This document shows, one piece after another, positions 12,401 through 26,300 of a stretch of DNA of 64,000 nucleotides. The stretch's first letter is position 1. Every line of letters starts with the position of its first letter. The notes under the pieces are model-generated. The model was given only the letters and a program-made list of their open reading frames with translations. It had not been told where the DNA came from and searched no databases. This stretch comes from Varroa destructor (taxonomy: Eukaryota > Arthropoda > Arachnida > Mesostigmata > Varroidae), in contig NW_019211454.1 of NCBI RefSeq assembly GCF_002443255.2, forward strand, positions 54,925,823 through 54,989,822, written 5' to 3'. A program made the translations under genes and the position numbers.

Positions 12401-15400
12401 CGGCGTCGGCGACGGCTTCTGTAGCAATGGATCAGTACATGCATGAAGTAGCTGCACTGACGAGCCACCAGTGACAATGTCAACTGAGCCGGGATGAGCC
12501 TAAGCTCGATTCCAGCCTCCAGCTGTTAACAGAAATAGAAGAAAATATGATAGAGAAGGGAATACATAATCTGCGGAAATGAGTGACGAAGACCGTCTGC
12601 CGTCGGCGGTTGTGCAACCGTCCATCTCGAGCGCGGTAGCGCGTCGAAGTCGTGACAGGTTTGGCTGTTTTGCTCCGGCTATTGATGCTGCTGCAGCTAA
12701 TTCTGCTGTGCGCGTACTCCTTTGCGGCCAACCAGATTTTTTCTGCACTTGTCATGATATGGCCGTTGTTATTTGGGCCCTGGGGTATACGATACCGTCG
12801 GAATTCCTGTGAGCAGCGTAACATTTGTTGGGGAAGGATCCCATTCGTCGTTTATTCCAATATGTAAAGCGGTAAGTACACCACTTGCCCTATAGCTTTA
12901 CCTGCGGTTTTTGATTTTAGAGCGTTAGTCGCTACCCGAATAAGTGGCTGTATGATTCCTCTAATCTCAGTGGTGGGTCCTTTCGATTCATTAACGACGC
13001 ACAAGATATGGAGAAAAGTCATCACAATGGAGCGAAATGTGAGAAACGATGCGGTGGCATTTGAATCCCCCTTGTTGCTAACCGACCTGACAATTGTTTT
13101 GAAAGGATAAGGATTCCGTTCCGATAAGATGTTAACGATGATATTTGGTTTAGGGGTCTTCTGGTAAGAACAAAAATACTAGGACAACTCTGAGTATGGG
13201 TCGTTTTTTTTCGAGGACAGGTATTGCTTTTGTTGGCAGTAGGCCGCTGTTAAGCAGCAGAACTATCGGCAGCATTACTAGGTAAATCTTCGACATATCC
13301 AAAGCGGAATAATACAAACTTACTGATGAACAAAGCAACAGCTGACATATTGATAAATCGTATATGACGTGGGGTGTGGCAACGATGTTTCGCATATTCG
13401 CAATTCAGTATTTCAAATAGATTAACGTATGATAGCAAGAAAATGGCACTTAATTATCTAAATTGTTTGCATTTTATTAGTCGCTCTCTGGCATAGCAGC
13501 AAGTTATAAGTGCGAACTCTATCGATAAAATTTACGTCACACTCTGAAGTAATTGATAGGTATAAATAGGTAGACCGCTAAATCTCCAGTACGGCGTTAT
13601 TGTTAGTCTCCTTTTTTCTGAAGGTTCCCTGTTAGCTGTCAGGTGAGCCGTTATCGATGGGTAATCCGTCGAGGATTAGAGTATCTCTAATGAAACCTGT
13701 CTATTCATCATCGCACAAAAATAGGCAAACAAACATCACATTTCGAACGGAGGCGAAATAGAGCAGCTCGACCCGGCCGCTGTTGCCATGACTATACGTC
13801 GACCGCTTTTGCGGAAGTGAGATCAGCTGCCACAAATGAGACGTTGACTGGTAAATGTGCTCCAAATACGCGAACATGTTGTTTGCTCTAATGCTTCTCT
13901 CGTATGTCGACTGACACCTGAAGGTACTGAAGCAAGCATACCCCCTATGGTTCGCACGAAGCTTTTCTGTTCCGAAACGTTTCTTAGCTTATTTTCGTCG
14001 TCTGCTAACTTGGATGTCGCTGTAGGCAATACACAATCGCGCTGGGTACGTCGATACCCTTTTACACGAACAACTTAATCGATTTTAACCAGTAAATGCC
14101 ATCAACCGGGCCAGATATATTATGCATATTCATATATATATGTATATGTACTCATCGCTGTTAGCATTTGCACACAATGAATGGCACATGAAGATGACAT
14201 CGAGATCATGATACTGATACGCTCCGATTGAGATTTAGAATACATCAAGCTAGGCTAAATGTCGTTGACAAATGTGTTAAACAACCTATTTAAATACACT
14301 TTGTGTATGTGAAGATATACAAAAATATATGGAGGTCTGAGAACATCTGATTGCTTCCAGATATTTTAAGCCGACATCCTTCAGTGTACACAGCTAAAAC
14401 TAAGCTTACTTGAAAAGATCTGGCTAAGACCTAATCAAGCTGTGTCCTATTTAGTAGCCTTGTCAAAAAATACCAGCGTGTACAATATTTACACACACGT
14501 ACATACACTAAGACACAAACGTGCAACACAATAATAAAGCAGAATAAGGAAACAAAAGTCTAGCCGAAAAATTCGCTTGAAGCCACTATCTGCTGCACCC
14601 ATAATTTTTGTTCTCCTTCTCTTGTATCCCTTTAAAACATGAGATCGGTAGGCCTTGTCTACTAGCATCGTCCGTTTTGCCAGACAACTTCAGCAACGTG
14701 TGTGCAGCCATCCAGTAATGTTATCTCAAGACTGTATCCCATCGCGTTGTTCGTCGACCTACGACCCTTTCGTGCAGGAACAGCTCCCACTTAAGTTTCC
14801 CTGGTTGAAAAAAAACTTCTTTGCTTCGTAAGAGAAGATAGTGAGTTAAAGTCTGAACAAGAAATAAATAGAAATTCGGAGATGGGCTAAGGAAGCGAGA
14901 TCGAGAAGGAATAGTAAAGGCGGCTGTGCGAAAGGAAAAATAATTCGTGTGTTGGTTTGGTAACGTTTTTCCGATACGGTGGCCCCAGCAGCTTTTTGGC
15001 TTTACCTTCCTACCGAACCTTTCTACTACACCCGACCGAAAAAGTTGCATCGTTCTCTTTGTTCCAGAAGGCCTAAGGCGATTTTCCTAGCCCCTTCTCT
15101 TAGGAGACTGCTCGACTATTTGGCAGATTCGTGCCGGTTTCTGGTGGTGTGTCTGGGCCAGACATCATCATCGAGTGTCTCGAGCTGCTGCTTATTTAAT
15201 GAGGAATAAGTCAGATTTTTCGTATAAATGTATTCTTCTTGCACGGGTGCCATTTGAGCATTTTTCGGATGCTCATTTGGTTTTTGTCCCTTATCTACCT
15301 TTAGCAGTCATAGTACAGCAGCTATGGCAATGGTGAAAATGGTATTACATCATTATGTATCCAAAGAGGTAATGTAGCACATGAAGTAGAACAACGCATG

Positions 15401-15712
15401 AAATCAGGCAGATGTATAAAAGCCGCGTTTATCAGATTATATCAAGACGGGTTCCAAGTGGGAACTTGTATTTTGACACAATTGCCTAGTCTATATTGTA
15501 AGGGAACATATGTTGGTATTTATATTGCATCAGACTAACCCCTTTCAGGTTCAATACTCACAGGTCTATCACAAGACCGTTTTAAGCATAGTGCGAGTAA
15601 TAAGTGTAGTAACATTGACGCCGATAAAAGCTAACTACAACGCAGGCTAATTTTAGAAATTCAAATAACATTCGATAATAATCTGAGCTATAAGACCATC
15701 CCACGTTGACAT
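12401..15712. other. GC-richer start, AT-rich end; no gene seen
   Basis: 12.4-12.85 kb is GC-richer with several overlapping short frames on both strands, none recognisable. 14.1-14.6 kb is AT-rich with an imperfect TA-rich palindrome near 14130-14150. Confidence 0.65.
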
Positions 15713-15781
15713 CTGCTGGGAACCGAACCCGATACTTTTCAATTTAGAAGCCGATGCTCTACTTATCCATCACTGCAGCAA
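15713..15781 (-). repeat. tRNA-Arg(TCT)-like relic, tRNA pseudogene or SINE head
   Basis: On the minus strand this 69-nt stretch is laid out like a tRNA. It has a D-arm segment with ATGGATA and GAGCATCGG (15756-15777 region), an anticodon loop CTTCTAA that would give anticodon TCT, and a textbook T-arm/B-box GGGTTCGGTTCCC at 15718-15730. The ends at 15776-15781 and 15713-15718 can pair over six positions (one G-T) as a short acceptor stem. The ATGGATA / CTTCTA combination matches eukaryotic tRNA-Arg(TCT). The anticodon stem is mispaired and the D-stem is not closed, so this is not a working tRNA. It may be the head of a tRNA-derived SINE or an isolated tRNA pseudogene. No poly(A) or simple-repeat tail is obvious on its 3' side (lower coordinates). 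Confidence 0.55.
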
Positions 15782-18700
15782 CCAAAAAATGAACGCGACC
15801 TGACATTCCCGCCTGATTTTTTTTCTTAGTAAGTTTATTTCTTCTGAAGTTTCTATCGGATAATGGGGACGTTATACTAAAGTAATCAACAAGCCATTGC
15901 TCTATTATGTGAACCCCCAAACTTTTTAGGCCAGTTAATTTTCAATAAGACCTGTCCAATAAGACGGTTGGTGAATAATCGGTTTCACAGAACGCATCAT
16001 GATCTAACTTTGGGATCTTCCAGAGACTTGCAGTCTACACAACGATTTTTCCCAGTTCTGTCCATTCAAGAGCCGCAGCAGCCATTCCAATACCGGAGCT
16101 AAAGTTCCGAGATGGGGCAAGGTAGTGCTCTAATTGGAAGGCCAGACAGACTTAGCAACCCAAGAAGCTGGAGATTGAGCGAGAGCTTGGTACGGACCGG
16201 ATGAATTGGGAACACCTAGACCTCGTTAATAGATGTAGACTGATCAGCTACGCTGCAGGTATCTTCGAGTCACGGTCTAAATAATGAGGTTATTTCCGAT
16301 CCTCGGTGCGACTCATTTTCCCACTTCATTATGACCCCAAAGACACGTGAACAGCATCGGAAAAAGTCCGAATATCGAGGTTCGTATCTATTCAGCAACG
16401 TTCTCACATTCGTATTTGTTTGGTGTTCCGATATGTACGTACAATTAAACATCAATGATTTTAAACATGGTTGTCTCCGCATGCAGATACATGTTCAGGC
16501 ATGCTATCGGTAGTCGTAGTACCAGTAGCATTAATACGCTGCTGCCTTACGAACCTAACTATTGCCTCTCAAGACCTGAGCACGCTGGTCTGGAAAGGGT
16601 TGGCTAAAAGCTGAGTTTTTAGGCCACTAGCGGTTTTCCTTCAATGGGTTGAATGATGAGCTTTTTGTTAGAAGCCTAATAAGTAACATATTGCACAGGC
16701 AAGCAGGCGAACCTTGGTTTTCTTTCCTGCTCTGTGGTCCGAAAACTTGGTGCATGGCGGCCAGTGGTAGCGGAAACGCTTAAGAGGGAACCAAAGTCTA
16801 CTTTTGTTGTGTCATTATTCGTAGGTTGTGGAACTCCAGCTGGCATAGAAAAGCTGGCCGGCTGACTCTCTTTGGCCAAAAGTTTTCTATCGCTAACAGC
16901 GCAAGAGGCGGTTTGACGCGCTGGGCAGAAACGGTAAGAAATCAGCAGAGACAGCAATGCCGTAAGGCACCAGCTACGACAAAGGATGTTACCCGTAGTA
17001 GGACAACGGAGAGCAAATACTATCGAATCGTGAGTAAAGACACAGTAACGACAACGAACGAACAAGCGAACGAACGCTAATATTGAGGTGAACCCGAGCG
17101 ATAGAACATAGGAAGGAACGTCGTCGTATACAAGAGTCAACATCGTAGAACGACGAAGAATTGAATGGCAGGAAAACTGTTAGTAGCATTAGGGGCTCAG
17201 GGACTATCTATCCGAGGCTAAGGGACAAAATAGAAGAAACAGGGACAGTAAGTCTTTAGCGGCGGCCGCACTATCACCACCTTAGCGACGCCTCGTTCTT
17301 CCTCGCTTCCCGGTACTTCAACATGCACCGCTATGCCAAACTCATATTGATGAAACAAATCTTAGCAGAGAAAAAAACGAATGCTGCGAAGACTGCTGCC
17401 ATCGGCCGCGGTTGAACTCCAGTGAGTCCAATCCGGCGAAAGCCTCCTCCCCGTTCGTCTACCTCCGTTGTTAGGGGTATTCTCCTTGGTTCTCCAAAGG
17501 CGGTTGGTCCTACACACTGGCCGATACTACGTTCTTTTTCTTGCAGATAGCCCTGGCCGTCGGCTACTAAAGGCTGCCGTCCAGCTGCTGCCATAGTATA
17601 CGCGGTTCGATGGAGAAACATGCATAATCGTGATGGTGCTCTTGCATCGCCTGAAGCACCGTCTCTAGAAAGTAACAAGAAATGTAATATTTTGAGCAGA
17701 AGAAAAAGGGTAAAGGATAAAGCACTTCGATACTTTTTCTGCTAATATCTTTGTTCAGTGTATATACATATGAGAGGGTATCCATAGGTATTATGATCTC
17801 GATATACTATTGCCTATGGCAGGTACGGCGGGCACCGGCATTCATTTTAGACAATGGCCATGAGTGGACGAGCGGCGGCTGTCTCGTGCAGCAACAGTAA
17901 AAGAAACCTATTGTCGCTCACGTTAGGCGGCGCTGTCAAAGAGCCATCACCCAGTCCTTCCCTGCACAGCGGTAGGTCGACCGGCTGGATCTGAAGCTCC
18001 AAAGAAAGCGGAGGTTAATATGAGTTCCTATCGACTGATGCACAAAGCGACAGAGACGCCCAATCATCGTCGAATCCCTGTAAGTGACTATAGGATCTTT
18101 ACGGAAAAGCGCTACGGACACGGTGCGTTAAAACGTTCATCCCAAGAAAGTCTCCGTTACACTTCTGCTCTAGAGGATATGTATAGGACGTAGAAAGGAT
18201 CTAGAACAGATTTGCACGTTTCAAGCCATTTCAAGCAACTATCACTGGAATGTGAACCTTTCCAGTATACGATACTACGATAGATACGATCACAAGCAAC
18301 AAGCTCGTTTGCTCTAGATGAAAAAAGTAGTTGTACACCCTCTACCGGCTAGCAAACATCGGTCTCTTTAGGCGATAGTGGACAGCTAAGCATTTCAATA
18401 GAAGGTCGTAATTTGCCACGCGACTATAAGGTGGCAAGTTCTTTTGGCTTTGGCTAGCACGGTCCAAGACAACAGCAACAGCGGCGAGACAAAAATGAAA
18501 CTGGTTTACAATTATTTTTCTAAGTAATATGGAGGGCAGGAAAAAAGAAAGCCAACAATGCCATGAAGCCCAAAGGACCCCTTCGTTTATATTGTGGTGT
18601 CAACAAGGTTGAAAATGCTGACCAGCTAGTTGCTCTACTGTCAACCCATCTCATTGCCTGCCAAAATATGGCCGCAGCGGTAGAACAGCAAAGTGTCGTA

Positions 18701-19300
18701 TTATAAAGGCTGGCATAGATGTAACGAGGTCTGCCTGCATTACGTATCGTGCACTTCAGCAAGGTTGTGATATTAGTCATTCAGCACTACTACATACGGG
18801 GATTCAATTAGCGTAGTCTGAAGACGTTAAAAAGCTTGTAACTTTCAAAACGAATTGTTTATTATCCTGTTTGTCTTATATGTTATTTACACTTTCTGTA
18901 TTTTAATGCGAAGATTCTTATATATGATATGACTCATATAGACGTTATATAACATCACTGTCGACTATACCATTAAAGACTTACAGGTTTTTCGTTTGCA
19001 ACTTAGCTCAGGCTTTAACATTCCCACATAGAATGATAATTAAGTCTATCACAAAAGATACATCTATATCGGTCCTTTTGTTTAACTTTAGTAGTAACTC
19101 GACATAGTAAATACTTGTAATGGTGCCGTAATGAATTTCCGTAATAAGTGATTGAAATTCGAAATCAACTGCAAGCAGCTTTGTTTGTTTATAATAATAA
19201 TGCTTAGCGGCAATAATGGGCCAAAAAACGCGAAATATCTGTTAGTTGTTCGCGTCAACATATAAAATTTTTGTTTAGATATTTGTTCAATTTGTAGCGG
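15782..19300. other. Non-coding; no gene seen
   Basis: The 155-codon minus frame (17143-16676) and 115-codon minus frame (17678-17331) lie in GC-richer sequence and show no domain. 18.84-19.30 kb is AT-rich. Short TACGATA words repeat at 18265-18295. Confidence 0.65.
17054..17077. repeat. (CGAA)n imperfect tandem repeat
   Basis: CGAACGAACAAGCGAACGAACG: five CGAA units interrupted by AAG. Confidence 0.85.
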
Positions 19301-20600
19301 CTTTAGGTCACATTTGCACTGTGACAAAAAAAGATGATGTTCGTTGGCCAGCGCAGGCCACCGCTGTTATTTGACATACCAGACTCCACTACCAACGACA
19401 CCGTCGGTAGGGATAGTCTTTACTATCGCCATTATTTGACTGTCATACGTAATAAAGGTAAGAAAGACAAAGCCCATGTCGTAGAGTGTTCCATTCTAAA
19501 AGACCGTTATATCTGTCTGCGAGAAAACGATCACATCTGAGCGCTTGAAGCCAAGAATGACTGAGCGCGCCATAACTACGAGAAGCAAACATCAGGTTTG
19601 CCACGGACCGAGTGCTAGAGCATAAGATAACAGCAACCGGATGTCGATGTGACGCTGTATCCGTCCCGTATATGCCGGTTTCTCTGTCACAGTGGCTCTG
19701 TCGGCCCGAATTCTCTCGTTGCCTGCCTCGACTGTTCCGACTGGTCGTTGCTATGCCAGATTTCTCGGATTCGAATGCTAACATGAGGCGACAGGGTTTT
19801 CGCTTGTAGCAGAAAGAGAGGCCCGACGATGAACGAAAGGCGGAAAACGGAGGGCGACGGTCGTCGCTCCAAGATGTCTGTCCTTCGGAGGGTTACTGTG
19901 GCCAATGGGAACAAAACTACTTCTGCAGATTCCAGCACCTATGCTTCTCAGGCATTGCTGTTCGGTCGCTCACCGCCTGCTCGCTTCACCCTGAGAATCT
20001 ACTACGCGACGGGAACCTTTTCTGTAGAAAAGCGAGACATGGCCAGGATAAGGAAAAAAATGAAGGAGAAAGAAAGCCAGAAGAAGCTGGGTGCCAACGT
20101 ATGACTGCCTCTCCGTTCGCCGCTGCCGTTGTGGCGCTAGCGGCCACATATCAAATGAGAAATACTCGTTTCCAAATCATGCTCGACGTCTTGCCATACT
20201 GCTTGCAGGCTACGACTTTTGAAACAGTCCAGGAGTCTCGGGCTCCAAAAACTGTTCACTGCTTGTCCCACCGTTGTTCCTCTTGTCAGGTGCTCTTGAT
20301 ACTTCAGTGCCATTGTGGCTCCACCGCCAGTGTTATCCGCGCGGCAGCTCAAACAGAAGCCCGCATGTTTCCCCTGTCCTAACGTCACAAGCCTTTGTCC
20401 TCTCATCCCATCATTCGTCTCTGGCTCGATCTGATCCTATACCCAGCAAGTTCAATCGGGCCGATCAGCCCGGGTTCCAGTCTTCTCTCCACTTGACCAA
20501 AACTTCCGCTTCGAAAGCTCGGCTTGGTGGATTGTTGGAGATATGGTACGAGTAGTTGTTGTAAATGTTCTTCTGTTTTCAATAGCGCCAACGTGGTTCG
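19301..20600. other. GC-richer block with overlapping short frames
   Basis: Frames of 80-110 codons overlap on both strands throughout, the usual sign of low stop-codon density rather than coding. The plus frame 19829-20104 is Lys/Arg/Ser-rich and ends in a charged helix-like stretch; I recognise nothing in it. Confidence 0.6.
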
Positions 20601-23149
20601 ACAGAGACGTACAACTACATTACATTAAAAAAGACCTGTTTCCTCCTTTCCTATCGAGATAGCTAATGATACGAAATAATTACATCTGAGGATATATGTT
20701 CTATTGTGTTGTTGAGTTGCGTACTACGAAGTTGTTGCAATTTGGCCTTTTGCTCACTGAACACGATAAAGTCGTCTAAAGCTACGTCGTGCTTAACGCA
20801 TCTGTGCTATCGTTCTTTCCAATATTTAAAACAGCTTTCAATTTTAGGACCGGGTCTCAACCGTGCTCTCGTTTTCGTCGGGATTTCGACGGCTCTTTCA
20901 AAGCTTCTTCCTTTTAGGTGTTTTTGCGCTGTGGAAAGCGGGAGAGCCATAGTGGTAGGTTAGGCGAGTAAAAGATCTGGAACAACGTAGGTATTTCTTC
21001 CAGAAGAACGGGACACCCGTAACGACGTGTACGACGTGTCAACTAGTGCGTTATTATGGTAAAAAAACCCATGACCTGTATTATTTGAGTTCAGGACCAT
21101 TTTCGTTGATAGCACTAAACGACACTTGTAAAAAATTTGGTAATACCTTCTTAATGGCAGTAAAGGCTTTCGCATACATTTTTAATGCACAATTACCCTC
21201 GGTCGAACGAGACTTCGAGGAGAAGTTAGCTTTTCGACCAAGGTCTTGCAGTTCTTTTTCCTGCTGGACGTGCCATTAAACCAATGCTCGAACCATTATC
21301 TTAATTTTATACCCATGTATTAACGTTTGAATACGCATACTGTCGTGTTGGGGCAGGATCGACCCCTTTTTAAGCGCGATAAGGTTCTCTTGAGACAGCC
21401 GAAGACGGGGGTGCATTTAATCTAACTTCATTGTCTTAAAGAAAAAGCATTGTAAGTCGTCTTGCCTCCAGCTGATCTTTTAAAATGGTTCAAGATGGTC
21501 ACGTGAGAGCGAGCTTTCTGGGATGACTCGGCAATAGTCTAGCATAATTTGCTTATGTCCTTCTACGTTTTCGACTTGACTTGCTTACACAGATCGCCCG
21601 GAAACATAGTCGCCGCCAAGGTTCTCTCGTTTGTCTTGGAATAGTTGCTACCGCATTTATACTTAGCATTTACTGATAACCTGGCTCCCAGCCCATCAGT
21701 AACAACTATCTGCAGTACAGACATCACTTCCGAGCACTTTATTTAGTTCTATAGACAGAATATCATGCACGCTCTTCAGTATTTCAGTCCCGTTTTCAAC
21801 AAACCTAACGCTGTTGAATGTGAGTCGCTGAAAAGCACTTGCACAATATAGAGACCAGTAAGCGACTGAAGTGCCTTAAGCCACTTCTAAGTCGGTCTTC
21901 GATTGGCAAAAGCATGACACCTGATTGACGATTTTTCTCTCAGTGGTGTTTATAAAGACGTGTCATTCGTTGCCGTTGTTTCAACTTTTTGGAGCGCAAC
22001 CCAATTAGCAATGACCAGGCGTAAGTAAACGCTACCGTGTATAAACCGAGATGCCTCCTCTAGCCCCAAATACGATGTTCCCTTTGAACAATTTAAAGCT
22101 TTGGCAGAGATGTATGACGATTATTGCTATAACCCTGTGATATTAGCTATACGGTAATACGTTCAGACGCTAATCACTTAAGAGCATTACTGTAAGGTTA
22201 ACGGATTGTTTAGCTTGTTTCGAATGTACATAAGGTGCGTATGGAAGACAATACCAGATGCAAACATATCATTTACTAGTGCAAACATCAAGCTACTAAC
22301 AATTTTTTATTGTTTTTTTGTACTTTAATTTTGTTTGTCGTTCAATCTATTGAGCTTCCAACTACCATATTATTTCACGGGGGTAATCCTCTACTCTGCT
22401 GTTTTATCTTTTTTAGTTTCAGAACACTTTTTGCTCCTCTTTTGCTTCAAATCCTCGTAAACTCGCACAGATTCACCAATCCTAACTGACATTAAAGTTG
22501 ACAGGATAAAGTCAACAAACGGAATCATGACTAACTTACTGTTAGTGTGATAAGTAACCTTCTAAACCAGACAGGCATCTTCAATTTATCGACAAAACTA
22601 TACACTAGGTAACGGGGTTTACGGCCACCGGCATAACTATCTGCAAAGTTACAAGAAACAACAATTTTTATTTCTATCAATGTTGTTACATAAGTACAAG
22701 CTTCAGAGTCGTCGTTTTGGTAGAGGATAGGCCTTAATTTTCATTTTGCTTCAGCGGTTGTTTTTGCTTTAACAGCTCACTGTTGCAACGACAGTCGCAA
22801 CTGGGTTTATTGATCCTTCTAAACTTGTCCTACATTCCACAGTGGCTATCTATTTCCACCGAATAAAAATATGGCAAAAGAACTGATGGTAACAAACAGA
22901 AGGTTCCACCGTAATCGCTTGTAGGTACCCTCTTCGTCGTCTGGCAACATCAACAGACAACAAGGCCGGTTAGTAACGTCATTTGCGGAAAAAGCGAGCT
23001 CAACGATTATGGTGACTATACTTAGCCTGCTCGAGCATATACTATAGAATCCGACCCACTTCCTATGTTTCGTTAAAAAATCGCGAATTCAAGCAAAGCT
23101 GCAAAAGGGCCTAGAAGTTGCGTTCTTCGCCGATAGCGAATATAGCACA
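20601..23149. other. Non-coding, becoming AT-rich; no gene seen
   Basis: From 21.3 to 23.0 kb there is no open frame of even 60 codons on either strand. T-rich patches occur at 22290-22450. Confidence 0.75.
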
Positions 23150-23386
23150 TAGAAAGAAGGAAAAGGAAAGGGGAGGGACAGGCCAAAAGAGCGAGACGGG
23201 AGAGAAAAGATAGAACGTGGAAATAGAAGATAGCCTGTGAAAAATAGAAAGAAAGACATTGGTGAATGGGGAGGGATAAGAAGAGAGGAAGAATTTATGG
23301 AGAGTGGAAGGGAGGGTAAGGGTGTATAGAGGACGTGAAGAAAATAGACTGAGAAGCGAACGTGGGAGGGAAGGAGGGAAAGGGAA
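23150..23386. repeat. Polypurine tract with G-quadruplex motif
   Basis: About 240 bp in which the plus strand is nearly all A and G, in GAAA, GGAGGG and AGAGA patches. At 23364-23384 four GGG tracts (23364, 23368, 23376, 23382) are separated by loops of 1, 5 and 3 nt, matching the canonical G-quadruplex pattern G3N1-7. A second patch at 23310-23322 has three GGG tracts. Such tracts can form triplex or quadruplex DNA; that is inference from sequence alone. The matching minus-strand frame (23111-23458) is Ser/Pro/Phe/Leu-rich purely because of this composition. Confidence 0.85.
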
Positions 23387-23399
23387 TTTTGGATATTTG

Positions 23400-26300
23400 T
23401 GGACGCTAACAGAATCGGTTGCTTTAGATTGATAATATAGCGCGACTAACTCACGCAAATTCGGTTTTCCTTCTGCAGGTTTTAATAAGCGCGAATTGGT
23501 ATGGAATCATAACTAAATTGGCGTATAATAAAAGTAGATGGAATATTTCCGGTGTAGTAATAGATCTTCCGCCGAAAGCTCGCGCAGAGTTCGCGCAATT
23601 TCCCACGCATATGGATGTAGCTAATCCTGATGACATGGCCATATGTCGCCACGTATTCGACGCCTCGAAATACGCGTTTCTTGACTGTCTACTGCTGTTT
23701 GTCTGCTTATTGTTTTTTTGGCTAGGGAGACGTATATGCCGTATCTGACGGCAGCAGATACCTATAGTTTAGCTTTCTTGTAAAGCCGTAGCAATGTAAC
23801 TGTGAGAAGTAAAAAGGGACTCGCTTGGTCTTTCCACGTGCATAGTATAATAAATAAGTAAACTGGATTTTCCTACCACTGGGCGGCGTTGTGCTAGCCG
23901 AAGTTATTTCGGGGGTAATAAGAGAGTGGAAAGCGGCGCGTAGTGGTAGTGATGCTGGCGCCGGAAGCTATTGCAGGCGAGGCTGCCGGAGTGGGTCTTG
24001 CTTTAACAGACATTCGGTGCCCTTCCGTTGTACAGAGAACTCTCGCGAACTATCGTCATATGAGAGTTGGTAAGATGGAAATGAGCGGCAGGTAGTTAAA
24101 TCTACATTCTTTTTTTTCACCACTACTACGAAACGTATGTCGTACGATCATTGCCACCTTTTTATGATGGTCGCAGAGCGTACAGAAATAACTGCAGTGG
24201 CAATACTCTGACTCTACCATTGCCGTGCTCCTCGGCGATGGCAGCATGAGACCTGAGCCCAGCTGTAGGAATAGGGATGGATGGCAGTGCTGTTCTTTTA
24301 CCCTCGTTTGCTTACGTTCCCTGTGGCTCACTTTTGCCCCACTTTTCTGCCACTTGTCGTTTCTTTCTGGAAGACGTAGAAAGAAATCTGCTAGCATCTG
24401 TCACCTTTGCTAAAATACGCCGGCCTTCCGAGCGATGAGAGCGGCCCAATGGAACTGGAGCATACTAGAGAACACAGACAGCCGATGGGATAGTGTCCGT
24501 AGCCACGAAGTCATCGTAATGGCCCGTGGCAAATATCGAAATTGTAGGCAGAGAGAAAGAAGCGGAAATTACAGAAATCTACCGGCTGATCGCTCCAAGA
24601 ACTGAGCGGCGACAATAAAGGGAACAAGCTGAAGGCGAAGGCGCTGCTGGAAGAAAATCAAAAGCGTGGGGCTGTTGGGCGAAGCAAAACAGGACTTGAT
24701 GATTCTATGCCGAATGTGTTCATTATTCTTGGAAATCCATACCAGCATACCCAAATTTTTTCTGTTTTTTTTTTTCAAAATGTCAGTCGGTTGTTATGTA
24801 TTTGCGAGAATGGTTTTTGAAGTGTGCTTAATATAATAATATGCACTTGAACGAGTTTAACAAAGAAACAAATAATGTTCTATGGACGAGATTTAGCCCA
24901 ATCTATTCAGAACCGGTGACAGAATGAAAAGACCGCTATAGTGTAACATCTGTAGAATAACGCGAGGGTCACAGACAAGCGACAATTGTGTTTTTCGTCG
25001 AAATTTCGGGTACGATGCTTCAGAACAATATCATTCTGTTCTCTTTCAATATGATACCTATAATCCAGGGCTTTGAACCTTGATCCACTCACAAGAGCTA
25101 TCTGCACAATAGTAATAGTAGCTTTTGCAGAGTTTAGACAGTTGTGGGGAAGTTGTGAAAGCTGTGGAAAATGATAGTCCGGTGGGTTTGCCTGGCGCGG
25201 AATGGATGATTTTGTGTCACCAGTAATGTTGACATAAAAGCTTGCTGATTTCCTTGGAACACCTATCGTACAATTGCCCGTCTCATTCACCTTACTACAC
25301 GACCTCACTCCGCACCTAACCGTACCGATTCGAATTTGCAGTATGTCTTCTATCCGGCTGCTAGCAGTGATTGCCTGAATGTCGTCGAAATGTACACGGT
25401 CGTACCACTAGCACCACCGTCTGGTACTACCCAACACAATCCGGAGTTATGGGGATGTCCATAATTCCGGATCTACGCGGTTCGGCCGAATCAAACAGCA
25501 AGCAGTGGCAGACATGCTTGCGGTAGTATTGGCAGACAGCGTAAAAACTGCGCTTTAACATCATATAGATAGAGAATCTTTAGAGAAAGCTGCAGCGAGC
25601 GTTCCCGCTAGTGAGATACCGGCCAAAGGGAAATGGGAGCAGGAACCACTATCCACGATACCACGATAGAGGAAGAACTCGATCATCGAGTTCCTATGGA
25701 TAAGAGGTCCGTGTCATGGTAGTGAGAGTACAGCATTAAAGAGTCAACGATTATTAAACCGTGTTCTGGCTTAATATTTCATTCCGGGTAGCCTCGCTCT
25801 AGTAAAAGAGAAATGCGAAAGGTGGAAGGGGCACTCCAAACGAACGGAGTGATTGTCCTCGAGAGACATAAAAGTTAGCATCCTGTCCAACGGGTTCGCA
25901 AACATGTGACAGCTCTCAAGATTATTGCATTTTACTCATTTCCTGTATAGGTTTGTTTCTCTGCGGCTGTTAGTTTATCATAGCAGCTTATAGCTTATTA
26001 CTTGTTGGAGAAAGGTGGGATCACCGAAAACAAGCGCAGCAGTTCGGCCTAGACAAAGTGTGCGGAGACCTTGTGCGTTCGCAGGTAAATCCGCTCGCAT
26101 CTCGTTGTACAAATAGCACAAACAATATGAACGATTCGAAAGCAAAAGATGATAACCCCACTTTTAAACGCAGACTGTTGATACTCCAAGTGTCCTTTCT
26201 CCAAATGCGAATGTCTTCCTGAAACAAATGACTAGAAGCGACCTAAAAGTCTATATTGGGAATCTATTCTATTGCACTAGTAACAGAATGGAACGGCGGG

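Noticed and set aside
23111..23458. 115-codon minus-strand frame rich in Ser, Pro, Phe and Leu
   Set aside because: It is the translation of the polypurine tract's complement, a composition artefact.
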